The notes below the pieces were generated by a model. It was not told the origin of the DNA. It worked only from the letters and a program-made list of their open reading frames with translations, and did not search any database. A stretch of 64,000 bases of DNA from contig OX387185.1 in the NCBI GenBank assembly GCA_947561395.2, positions 38,544,213 to 38,608,212 on the forward strand, in the 5' to 3' direction. The DNA comes from Buxus sempervirens (lineage: Eukaryota; Streptophyta; Magnoliopsida; Buxales; Buxaceae). Positions 44,687 through 55,596 of this stretch are shown here, in pieces. The position numbers and the translations under genes were made by a program. The first letter of the stretch is position 1, and each line of letters begins with the position of its first letter.

Positions 44687-47600
44687 GTGTCAGCACCTTA
44701 TTTTTGCGCACCAGAAATGCCGAAAATGAAAACCCTAATTGGAAAGTCAAACCCGGAAGGGTCAAAAAGTTGAATTTTTTATCCGGTGTGAATTGACCAC
44801 CAAACTTCATACCATTGGATAGAGGATTCCGATAAGGTTCTAACGACACCAAGTTTGTCCAAATCGGAGTTTAGATGAAGAAGTTGTGGGATGGTCAAAA
44901 CTGGGAATAGCAGAAATCGACTTTCTGCTAAAACCTAGATCAACTGTCTAATCTAGCCCCAGCTGAAAAACACTTCGACACAATTCCAACGCAACTGAGT
45001 TTGCTGGAATCGGGGTTCTGGATTGAGAATTATGAGCAAAACCGGCTCCCGGGGAGCAGTTTTGACTTTCTGATAAAAGCTTATTCGGCGGCTCAATTTT
45101 GTCAAGGCAGATATAGATTTCTGACTCGATTACAACACAACTGAGTTTGCTGGAATCGAAGTCCGGATGAAGGAGTTATGGGCTGGTCAAACCTGAAAAT
45201 AGCAGAAATCGGCTTTCTGATAAACCCCAGATCAACCACCCAAACTTATGTTAGCAGAAAGAGCATCTCGACACGATTCCAATGCAACTGAATTTGCTGG
45301 AATCGGGGTCCCGGATTGAAAGATATGAGCAAAACTGGCTCCAGGACGTGACTCTGCACTTCTGCTAAAAAACCCGAATTTGTTGCCAAACTCTAGCCCA
45401 GTGGATAGAGAATTTCAATCCGATTCCAACGCCACTAAGTTTGCTGAAATTGGACACAAGAAGAAAGAGTTATTGGCAAGTCAAAAAACTTGCAGAACTG
45501 CCCGCGTGGTAAAAAGGACATTAAATAAAAAATCTAAGAATATAATAATATTATTTTGAAAAATATCTAATTAAGAGATTTAAGATGATTAAAAAATAAA
45601 ATAAAAGAAGGAATTCTCGCATGTGGAGAATCCTTCAAACATAATAACTAAGGATAAAGAAGGGCAAAGTTGGAATAGAGTAAGTTTAAAAAATAAAAAA
45701 AATCTATGAAAGATCGCATGAGATAAGATCACATGGAAAGAATGCAGACTTGAACAAAAATTTTAGTTCATTTTTGTATCTTTTAGGTTTAATCTCATCT
45801 TTTATTTTATTTTAAGTTCACTTTCGATTTCTTTTTTAAAAAAGGGGGGCTTCAGCCCCATGATGATTTTTTGGTTATTCAGCCTTACTTTAAAAGGAGC
45901 TCTCTCACTCTCCTTTTTCTCTCTAGCTTGCTGGCCCCCTTGAGCTCTGGCCTCCCCCACACTTGTCTCAACTTCTCCAACTTTTTCCAAATCTTGGCTT
46001 CCTTCATCCCTACCTTATCTCCCAAAAAACCAGCAAGCATCCAAGCCCATTCTCTCACCTCAAAACCTAGATTAACCCCATTTTACCCTTGTAATCCCTC
46101 CTTTTCTACTTTATCTCCTCCCTATCTCTTTCAAGGAGTCAAGAGAAGGATCTTTCGGAGTTGAAGGAGGCTCTAAAAGTGCTGACAATATCCACTTGGG
46201 ACCACCATACCACCAAGGATCAAGGTAGTAGCAAGGTGCGAATGCTCATTAGTGTTCATTCAATATAAATTAAAATAAAGGCTTCCTATGCATGGATCTT
46301 TCTTTAGTATTTTTAAATTTACTTCTTCATTGCTTTATACTTATCGTTTGATCTTTGTTGCATATGTTTGAGTCCCCATGGTAAAGGGGGATACTCTGCT
46401 CGAAATCGGGAGGAGAGGCTATTTTTTTAGTTTAAAAGAGAAATTCATACGAATAAGTTTTTCATTCATGGGAGATATGTCCTCTCCAAAAATCTGTTGT
46501 ATCCCATAACTTTCCCTCTTTCCTTTCCATTAAGATAAATCGTTTGTTTTTTATAGCCTCATTAGTATCTCTCACTCATGTTTTTTTTAGGTATTCATCT
46601 CCATACAGCATTCACCACGCCTCTTTCTTTACATGAACATAAGAGGAACATCACACACATTCAGGCTTTATTCTTAAGATGAAAACATGATTTCTTTTCA
46701 TTATCTTACCTTTATCTTATAAGAATAATAGTTGATGTCATTTCACTTAGCACTCTCTCACATACGACCTATGCATGTGATCACTCTTCTCCACGGTTTC
46801 AAACACTGCAATTAGAAGAAGAATATCACACTCATACATTCTACTTGGCATATATAAGCACCTTCTTTTTACACACTTGAAATATGTTACATGTTTTTGG
46901 CTTTTTTCCTTAACGTATTGGATCTTCTCACACACACACACGCTTACACTTTTTATTTTATTTTATTTAACCAGCATGCATATCATTCATAAGCACTTTT
47001 TTTATTTTTTTATTTTTTTCCTTAACGTGTTGGATCAATTGAAGCTTGCATGAGGCTTTCCAAGCCTTTTATCTTTTTCCTCCTTATGATAGAGGGAGGG
47101 ATCATTTCCACCATTAAATAGAGATCCCCAGAGGGTTCAAAGAGGAGAATCCTCCATTCTTCACAGTTTCATGAAAATGGAAGGTTTGAGCTCAAAATAG
47201 GTGTTCGAACCATGGTGAAATAGCTCTGTAGCTCAGCAGCAGCTGGCGGACATCCCATGGAAACCGGCGAGTAGGACCTCGTCGGAGATTTGGCCATTCT
47301 CACATTTCGGGTCAAACCGCACTAAGTTTGCAGTCAGACCCAAAATATAAAGGAAGTGCGGTCGGACCCTTTAAGGTATAAAAATCAGATTTTCGGATCC
47401 GGGTCCACCCGACCTGATCCAAATCTAAATAATAAGAACCAATTGGGTTTCTTGGGTTAAACCCAACCCATTTAAAGACTTGGGCCCTTCAGGGCCCATC
47501 AAGGCTTTGTGGGCCCTCCAATGGGGCCCACATCCAGACTGACCCACACTAGGATCCATTTCATAAATGGGTCTTGGGTCACTTGATTAAATACCCATGG

Positions 47601-48145
47601 GCCAAGTCCAAGCCCAATGGGCCTTAAAAACTTAAACATACTCAATTAAATTGCATCTTTAACTAACTTCAAAATTAAATGACCAAATCCAATAAGGGTT
47701 ACCCAATAACCCTAATGGGCTATGGGCTTGACTTAAAGCCCAACTTGGCTACCCATGGGCCTTCCAATGGGGCCCATCTCTAACTCACTTCACTTAAATG
47801 ACTAAAAAGATAAAAATAAATAAAAGGGACTTACACCTGCAAAAGTCCCTACCAGACTTAATCTGATACATGCTGGATTAGGACAGGGTGAGTATAGTTG
47901 ACTCAAACTAGGGTGACTCAAGGGACCCGCTAAGCCAGTAGGGGGGGCCGGGGTGTCTTCGAACTTCCCCGAACTGTAATCAAGCACTTAGCTAGAATCT
48001 CAAGCCACAGACCTAGATAGATAAACTTAGGCACCCAGGTGTTTGCTTGTACCCCATCAGGTGGTGGCGACTCCGGTATTCAATTTTTAGGAGGCACGCA
48101 CATGACACGTGCGCCCCGCCGTGCGATTTCACCGCACACACCTGG
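44682..48145 (+). mobile_element. LTR (TGTCAGCACC family) with 147-bp tandem repeats, in LINE
   Basis: It starts (G)TGTCAGCACCTTATTTTTGC at 44687/44688 and ends ACCGCACACA at 48140. CCTGG occurs on both sides (44682-44686, 48141-48145), with one extra G at the left junction. Its first 0.8 kb has four diverged repeats at 146-147 bp spacing. No gag-pol reading frame is present, so it is a solo LTR or LTR-derived element. The end segment (GTGGCGACTCCGG) is shared with the reversed copy at 57096. Confidence 0.75.
44900..45500. repeat. 147-bp tandem repeat block in LTR
   Basis: The marker GCAACTGAG (or ACAACTGAG, GCAACTGAA, GCCACTAAG) recurs at 44991, 45137, 45284 and 45431, a spacing of 146, 147 and 147. 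Each unit also carries TTTGCTGGAATCG and GAGTTATGGGC-like segments. Confidence 0.75.
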
Positions 48146-48267
48146 AACACAATTCCATTTCTTTCTTTCCATATTGCCCAAATAAAATTACCTACCTGTG
48201 ATAGAGAACTCCTCTGATTAAAAATGTGATCTAAGCATTTAAGGGAACATAATTGAGAAAACCTTAA
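48141..48267 (-). pseudogene. LINE piece 3: linker after zf-RVT
   Basis: The minus-strand translation includes NQRSSLSQVGNFIWAIWKER and NGIVFQ, the W-x-x-W-K-x-R-N-x-x-V-F motif found between the zinc-binding and RNase H domains of plant LINEs. It lies between the LTR at 44687-48140 and the MITE at 48268. Confidence 0.8.
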
Positions 48268-49240
48268 GGCCCCGACTGGTTTAGGGAATTGGGGGTGGAA
48301 TTGAGGATAAGAATTGGAATTGGGTTCTCAATTTCAATTCCTTTGATTGGTTAGATTTTCTAAAATTGGAAATAGAATTGTGGCTTAATTCTGTGGAAGT
48401 GCCTTCTAAGCTATATCTAAAGTTACCAAATTCCCTACTCCCTAGAAGAGAATTCAGGATTCACTATTAAGAATTAGCAACTCAATACAAAAGCCTATCG
48501 ACTTCCTTCTTCGTTAATGTTTTGTGGTGCTACAGAAAATGGCAGGTATGTACACTTCTCCTCCCTCTCTCCCTCTCTCTTCCAATAACTTGAATCTATG
48601 CGCCTCATTCCTTAATCGCTGGCAACGTAGACAAAGGATGAGAAAGTCCGGCTAACCCTTCGATTTCTACTCTCTCAATCTCACCATGCACAAACCCCTA
48701 TGCGACCTCTTATTTTTCTCCCTCCCTTCTCTCTTTTTAATCTAGATGATGGGGGCAGGTGACCGTGCAGGTCACCTCCCCTCTTCTCTTCTTCGACAAG
48801 TGTCCACTCATCTTTTATGTATGGCTTGGCGAAATGTGTTCTCTCTCTCCCACTCTCTCTCTTTCTCTCTTTTCTCTCACCCGTACTCCATCTCTTTTGC
48901 CTTCTTCTAACATACTACACCATCTCTTAAGATGGGGTGTAAAAATAGAGCAAGACAGATCCATATGAGGAATTCAGTGAGATAATCCGTTTCAAAAAAA
49001 TTCTAAAACTAGAAGGAAAATAGAAAGACCAATCACATCAATTTTGCAAAAGAACCAAATGGGATGAAATTATAGGTTAAAGAAGCACCTTCGGGGCCTT
49101 AAGTTGTAATTCCAAAATTTAATTCTCTTGCCATCCAATCACAAGAATTTCAATTCTACCCAATTCAATTTTTGATGATTTGGAATTGCAATTATAATTC
49201 TTAATTCCAATTCCAATTCATTGAACCAATCGGGGCCTAA
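48265..49240. mobile_element. PIF/Harbinger (Tourist-like) non-autonomous element
   Basis: 970 bp (48268-49237) with inverted ends GGCCCCGACTGGTTTAGGGA and CAATTCATTGAACCAATCGG GGCC. It is flanked by the 3-bp duplication TAA (48265-48267, 49238-49240). The 3-bp T-A-A duplication and GGCCCCG ends point to PIF/Harbinger. The subterminal regions are AATTGGAATTG-rich; the centre is CT-rich (CTCTCTCCC). No transposase is seen. Confidence 0.85.
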
Positions 49241-49345
49241 CATGAAAGAATTTTGAGGGCCATGGGATTGTGTCGATTCGCCAATTCCTTTCAGCCAGAT
49301 CGCCTGAGAGAAGGGGCATTGGAGCATTGAGTGTTTAGTAGTTTC
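49241..49345 (-). pseudogene. LINE piece 2: second half of zinc-binding (zf-RVT) domain
   Basis: The minus strand reads TTKHSMLQCPFSQAIWLKGI, the H-x-x-x-x-C-P motif of the zf-RVT domain of plant LINEs. It directly continues the sequence at 55597-55650 once the 6.25-kb insertion is removed. Confidence 0.85.
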
Positions 49346-49927
49346 TGTAACGCTCCGAATCCGAGTTACGTAGTGAAACCGTAACTCTTCTCCGAAGGTT
49401 AATTTCTCACACAAGATCGATATATCAGAGTGAAGGAAAACATGAACAAAGTAATAACTACATAATCAGAGTCAACTACAATCCCAAACTGAATACAAAA
49501 ATACAGTATCACAACTCTCAACTTGCATAAACCAAGCATCTACCCGTCGGTATCGTCCTCTCCAAGAGCAGCTAAAAACAAAACAAAACGGAACGGAATG
49601 AGATACAAATATCCCAGTAAGTAGCACATGCATGCTCAAATACATTTTTCATAGTTATAAAACATGGATCAAATATAAAGCATGTAACAGTGGCAATAAC
49701 ACAATTAATCCCACAATAATCAAGCAATCAAAAATAATATAACTCATGTAATCCAGCATATAAGTCAAATCTGCAGTATCAATATCAAGTCACAAGAATA
49801 ACCATGAAACCTAATATAATCATGTAACCACGTGTCGATGAAACCAATTCTTCCAAAACAACATAATAGATATAACTCAATCAAAACATGTGTCAACATC
49901 AATAAAGCCACATCATGATCAAGTCCA

Positions 49928-50335
49928 CGCCTCCATGTGTGTATTTGGCCTACTACTCAAGGTTTCGGATATTGAAATGACGGCCTATTTCAGATTTCGT
50001 CATCCAATGCCGGCTTATTCCGGGTTTCGGCATTGACAACACTGGACTCTCATAGTGTCGGTACTGCTCTCCACCAGTGGTGGAGATACAAATACCAATA
50101 AAACACGTAGGCCAATGTCATGTAGTTCACTTAAATTGGGTAATTCAGCATGACGGAGCGACCTCCACACCTCCATGTACACAGTTTTGGCCTACTTAGG
50201 GTTTCAGATACTCTGAAATGACGGCCTACTCAGGGTTTCGTCATTCAATGCCGGCCTACTCCGGGTTTCGACATTGACAACCCTGCCTACTCATGGTTTC
50301 AAGCTACTCTACACCGGTCATGGCAACACTCATGG
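49928..50335. repeat. ~240-bp tandem repeat with GGCCTACTCAGGGTTTCG subrepeats
   Basis: CCTCCATGTGTGTATTTGGCC at 49930 recurs diverged at about 50170. Within each unit GGCCTACT...GGGTTTCG(T)CATT appears several times at roughly 30-bp spacing. Confidence 0.6.
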
Positions 50336-50986
50336 CCATGAAATTACAGCAATAAAGTCAACACATCACATTACTAAGCTTAGACATGGATCCAGGACAA
50401 GCTAGACCAGAATATAAAACAAAGCCATTCAAACCAAACCGATGTGCATTCGAACATGTAATCCAACACATATAGCCCAACATGATCAAGTAGATAACAT
50501 GGGTCACTTAGGACCAACTCACTCCCTTGGAGTTCTCAAGATACATTCCCAAGAACAGAACAATATGTAATTCCAAAGCCGACTTCCGATATAAGAACAA
50601 TATTCAAGTAAAGCAATCATGAAATAACCCATGCATTCAAATCTGTCCCAACACATTAATTAAATAAATTCCGGCAAAACAGATAATATTTCAAATATGA
50701 ACTTTCAGAGGTTAACTCATTTATCGAGAAGCCAAACCAACATAAGAATTTTCAAATAACCACTAAAACAAAAAACCGAGCTCCTAGTTTGTTAATTTCG
50801 GCAATTCACATACATTCCATGAGCAATAAGTGTTTACCAAAAGACTCTCGTATGTAATCTCCTATTTGGAAATACTGCAGAATAATTCTAACATTTATCT
50901 GACTCTAATTGACGAAAATTTGGAAGTAAAAACCATGGAATCCAACTTAATGACCTTAGCCGCACTAGGCTGAAGTTTCATAAGCT

Positions 50987-51002
50987 GGTCGCCTAGGCGA
51001 CC
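50987..51002. repeat. Perfect 16-bp palindrome GGTCGCCTAGGCGACC
   Basis: It is identical on both strands. Diverged copies (GTCACCTGGGCGACC, GTCACCTGGGCGGCC, GTCGCCTATGCGACC) follow up to 51085, forming a short array. Confidence 0.8.
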
Positions 51003-53034
51003 TAACCTAGTCACCTGGGCGACCCTATAAAATTTAGCTGGTCACCTGGGCGGCCTTGGTATTTTCTACAGTCGCCTATGCGACCTAGTCAGTGACCATT
51101 TTGAAGACACTTTCCGGCAATTTGTTGATTCTCTGTAAGTTCAAATTCAGACCTTCTGAACTAAATTTAACCACTCACAATCCTTAAATCCTCTTTAATA
51201 TCATCCTAAGAACATAATCAAACTCATTCGGATTTAATCGAAATGTAGAAACTACTGGAATCATCGCAATTCCCAGATACACATAAGAAGTTCAACTTCT
51301 CTTCAAAACAGGTTATATATTGATCAAACCAGAAATTCATATCCAATCTGATTAAACAAAGGTGCTACTTACTTCTGTGGAGATCAAATCAGCTCCTGGA
51401 AGTCTCGAATTTACAGATCTCCCTTCTCACGATCGAATCTCACTCATGTTAACAGAAAAACCAGAAAAGATAAGAGTCTTCTCAGATTGGATAATTTACT
51501 CTTAATTCTCATGAATAACTCTTAAACACTTCAATTCTCATCTCCCTTACCTGAATCCTAGTAGATCTGGCCGTATCCACACTTGTTGGGTGTAAGACCC
51601 CGGAATTTGGAAAAACTTTAATTAAGATTAATTAAATAACTTAAGTAAGAACAATTAGTTAGACCAATGATTTATTAGGTTGGTTTAGTTTAATTGACTT
51701 GGTTCAAGGGTTCAAGTGGTTCAAAGGTTTAAACCAAAAGAAAACAAACCAAAAGCAATTCACGATTTTGCATTTGGGGGTTAAGCATTTGGGCGTTAAG
51801 GGTTTCATCTCTTGGGCGTCAAGGGTTTGCGGCAAAGAGGAAATCGCAGAAGAGAGGGAGCCGTGGAGAGGAGGAGAGAAGAAGGGAAAAGAAGAAAGAA
51901 GAAAAGAAGAAGAAGGGAAGTGTTTGTCCATTCTGGTCGTTCAAGAGAAGAAGGAAAAACGCAAAAGAAAGGGGAAAATCGAGTGGAGGAAGAGGAGAAA
52001 AGAGAGGAAGAGAAGAGAGGACAAGAAAACATGGGGAAGAAAAAGAAGAAGGAGAAAGGAAGAAGAGGAAGAGAGATTCGTTTGTTGAAGGTTAACAGAA
52101 TGAGGGAAAAACGCAAAGGAGAATAGGAAAAGAGAGAGTGGGCGTGTAGATTCTGTGAAATCAGTAAGTAGCACGTTTTCCTCTGTTTGATCGATCGTTA
52201 TTGTTTTTCTATTTATTTCTGTTTGTCTATCAATTGCTGTTGGTTGATTTCGAAATCTGTTTGATTACTGTTGGTCGATTGAGCATGAGTTGATCGATTA
52301 CTATTGGGGTTACGATGGATTTCTGTTTTGGGTCAATTCCTGTTGATTTTTATTATTATGATTTCTGTTTGTTCCTTCTCTGTTGCAAACGAAAAGTTCT
52401 CCAATCAGAGGTTATTCACACCGAAGGTAAATCTGATTTCTGTTTGTTATTTTTACACCGAAGGTAAATCTGGCAGCAACTCCAAAGTAACACCATCAGC
52501 AGATTTTGTTTGAGAAATCAGTAGCTGATATCTCTATCTATTTAGGTTCTCTTAATCTGAATTAGGTTCTGATTTGAGATCTGTTAGAGACATGTGATTT
52601 AGGTTGTGATTAGGGTTCTGTTAGAGAAATCTGATGTTAGGTTCTGAGTGGGTTGTGAACTAGGTTCTCTTAATCTGATTTTAGATTTGCTTTTGAGTGA
52701 AGCAATTATAAGAGGAGGGTTTTTAAATTTTGATTGTTGATGGATGAATTGGTTTGGTTTTGGTGATTCTTAAGCAGGTTTTATGATCTAATAATTTTGT
52801 GAAATTGGTTTACTTGATCTGTATTGGTAAAGGCGATTTGGCCATGACTATTCACGGTTTGGATGATTTTCTCAGTTGTTTAGAATTCTTGAAATTTTAT
52901 TAAGATATGGGTTACAGTAATAGGGAAATTATTGTGAATTTGAATGATTTTGGCATTACTTGATCTCAGTATGTTTCTGGAATGGATCATTGTGGTGTTA
53001 CTCAAGCAGTAATAAATCAAAACTTTGGGATCTG

Positions 53035-53335
53035 TTAGTACTCTCTAACTCCAGAAACATGAAGGGAATAATCAGAATTCAACTCCCCATGTGTAGGTTT
53101 TCCTTCCTGTAGTTGCAAGTAACCCAAGAATAACTCTAGTGCATCTTGCTTTTCACCATCCGTATAAGCACTGCTATAGTATCGCTTGATAGACTTGATA
53201 AATTTTGTAGATTGAGTAGTAACTATTTGCTTCCCTTGCCTCTTTAGGAAAACAGTGATGCAAGCTGCAGAGTCACCGTATTGCTGGGCTAGTGCATCAC
53301 CCATTCTCTAATATATGTCCATAAGAGCAGCAAAG
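53035..53335 (-). pseudogene. Captured fragment of a SAC-domain phosphoinositide phosphatase gene
   Basis: The minus strand encodes MGDALAQQYGDSAACITVFL, then QSTKFIKSIKRYYSSAYTDG, then EKQDALELFLGYLQLQEGKP. The pattern D-x-L-A-x-Q-Y-G-x-S-A-A ... R-Y-Y-x-x-A-Y-x-D-x-x-K-Q-D-A matches the region after the catalytic core of plant SAC2-5-type phosphoinositide phosphatases. The upstream frame reads AALMDIY, a stop, RMGDA, so it carries a nonsense codon. The catalytic CX5R site is absent. It lies antisense inside the 51591-55130 element and is bounded by non-homologous sequence on both sides, so it is a captured piece, not a gene. Confidence 0.75.
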
Positions 53336-54802
53336 AGATTCCTCTATGTGTAAGATTTCGGTGGCTTGCGAAGGCCAGGAATATTAGCATTCTAAAATTT
53401 AGTTTAGGGTATTTTTAGTTGAATGGAATTGGTTTAGGACCAATCGGAACTCGAGGTATTGCAAGAAAAATCCAGAAAAGTTGATAATTTCCGTCCAGTA
53501 GGTTTCGCGGCTGTTTTGCACCATCTGTAGTAAAACAGCCATAACTTCCTGTAGGAGACTCCAAATTACTAACCGTTTGTTGCGTTGGAAACTAGACTCG
53601 TAGAGATTTCCAACGATGTATAGCACGCATACCAATTCCTCATAGATCAGATCAAGTTTAGCGTTCAATTAACTAGTTAAGACTAGATCTGTAGAGTAAA
53701 CCGCGATTACAAACCGACCGTGGATATTTTGGATTGGTCTTCTCCAAACCTGAACTTGAGTTACTTTTAACTTGTGTTCAAGAAATGGTTTATAGAACTA
53801 CTCGTTACCTTCATTCATTAATGATTTGGGTTGATAAAATGTTTTGAGTTGTGTGGTCGGAAATCGAAGCTGAGGCTTCTTGTTAGTGAGAAAGGCAATG
53901 AACTTATGGTATCCTGAAAGGCAAAATGGCCTAGGGATTTAATGGTAAGTGAACAGCGAGGTTCACTTGGTTTTAGTTGTATTTGGGCAAATGAATCTCT
54001 TATTGGTTTTGTTTAGTAAAAGATTTGAATGACTAATTCTTATACTAGTCTAGGCCGTGTAGAGGGTTGTGGATTCATAGTCAATCTAGGTGGTGTATTA
54101 GTGATGGCTTGTCGAGTTAACACCCAGGGCCACATGCGCTACCATCGTGTGGGATCGATGAGGCTCTCTTGTGGGATAGAGGGCTGCGGCAACCCGTCCG
54201 CCGTGTGGGATTGGCGAGGTCTTTGTACGAGTGAGCATGCGTGTGTATGTGTGCGTGGGTGCGTGTGTGGGTTGTTTCCTTGCCAGCCCATGCGTGGGTG
54301 CTCCACTCCGGGCGAGGACCCTGATCAGGCTCGAACCGTGAGTCGTGAGGTGGCAAACCGGCTAAGGGTGGTCGTCTGGATTTATAGAATCACTAATCCA
54401 TGAGTTTTGTACATACACCTTATGCTGACATTGTAGTTTGGTTTACTCTGATTTTATCTGCTCATTACTAGTATTGTGTAAATGATAATGAACTGCTTCT
54501 TCGCATGATTTGAATAGAGATTTATCGTATGATATGTTAGCATGTTATTTCATTAGCTTAAAGTTGCATAAACAGTTTTATATCATGCATGTGCTACTTA
54601 CTGGGACATTAGTTTCACCCGTGTTTTGGATTTATCGGTTTTATTTTAGATTCTGCTAGTGAGCTGCATATTGGGGCAGAGTATCAGGGGGATCTGGAGT
54701 ATAGGCCGATGGATCACTATTCCGGCTAGAGATAGAGAAGGCAAATATTTTCTTTGGATAGTTGAAAATTTTGTTTGGATATTGTATATTGTATATGTTG
54801 TA

Positions 54803-54805
<3 letters not shown>

Positions 54806-54844
<39 letters not shown>
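54806..54844. repeat. GA microsatellite (~39 bp)
   Basis: An uninterrupted GA run in the 3' part of the 51591-55130 element. Confidence 0.95.
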
Positions 54845-54846
<2 letters not shown>

Positions 54847-55596
54847 TGAGAACCTTAGTAAAACTTTATTTTAGATATGTGTGTATTAATGGTCTAGTTT
54901 TTGGAATGGATGTATACTATTTAACTGTTTATCTTGTGATTATCAGGTATTGGGGGCTTAGCCCATTCTTGTATTTACAGGCGTTATATAGCCGTTTTTC
55001 TGAAAATTTTAGGATGTTATAATTGTGTCTGGTTAGTTCTTAAGTTAGTTTTTACCACACTTTGGGCCCTAACTAGCGCTCGGGAGCCAATATAAACCGA
55101 TACGGGTGGACCTGGTTTCGAGGTGCTACATTGGGGCAATTCTTCACAAATTCAACTCAACAAACAAATCCTCCTTCAATTTCTCCCAATAGCATTCAGC
55201 CATGGAAGACTTTTTCCTTCACTCCTGGTCTTCTTAGATTCTCTTCTTCCCCAGCTCCTTATAGATCTGATCTCCAGCTCCCACTCTTCCAGAGAATTCC
55301 AATTGCAAACCAACAACCAAAATAATCGCCTTCTATTTATACTTACATGCTACTGCCCAACTCATCTCTTAAACTCTCTCGTGATACGCTACATTGCCAC
55401 TCCACAAATTTATCTACTCCACTAATAGAATTCCTTAATCAATTTTTGCCTTGAATAACTCGATAATTATCCCTTGACTGGGTCTCAATTCCTCAAATTT
55501 AACTTTTACTCTTCCACCCACAATATTTAATCACTGATCAATATAAAATTAATAAACCCAAAATTTTTAATCATATTAAAAATTCGGGATTTTACA

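Larger units (their letters stand above)
51586..55135 (+). mobile_element. Nested 3.5-kb TG...CA element with captured gene fragment
   Basis: The element 51591-55130 starts TGTAAGACCCCGGAATTTGG and ends TTTCGAGGTGCTACA. It is flanked by TTGGG (51586-51590, 55131-55135) inside the reversed element. It has a 300-bp purine-rich leader region (51830-52140), a SAC-domain gene fragment (53035-53335, minus), the TTACTGGGA...TTTCACC stem-like module (54590-54650) and a GA microsatellite. No retrotransposon proteins are seen. It is probably a solo LTR or a LARD-like element of a related family. Confidence 0.85.

Noticed and set aside
51699-52126. Lys/Glu/Arg-rich and Ser/Phe-rich open frames on both strands
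   Set aside because: Artifacts of the purine-biased tract inside a noncoding element; low complexity in all frames, no family similarity.
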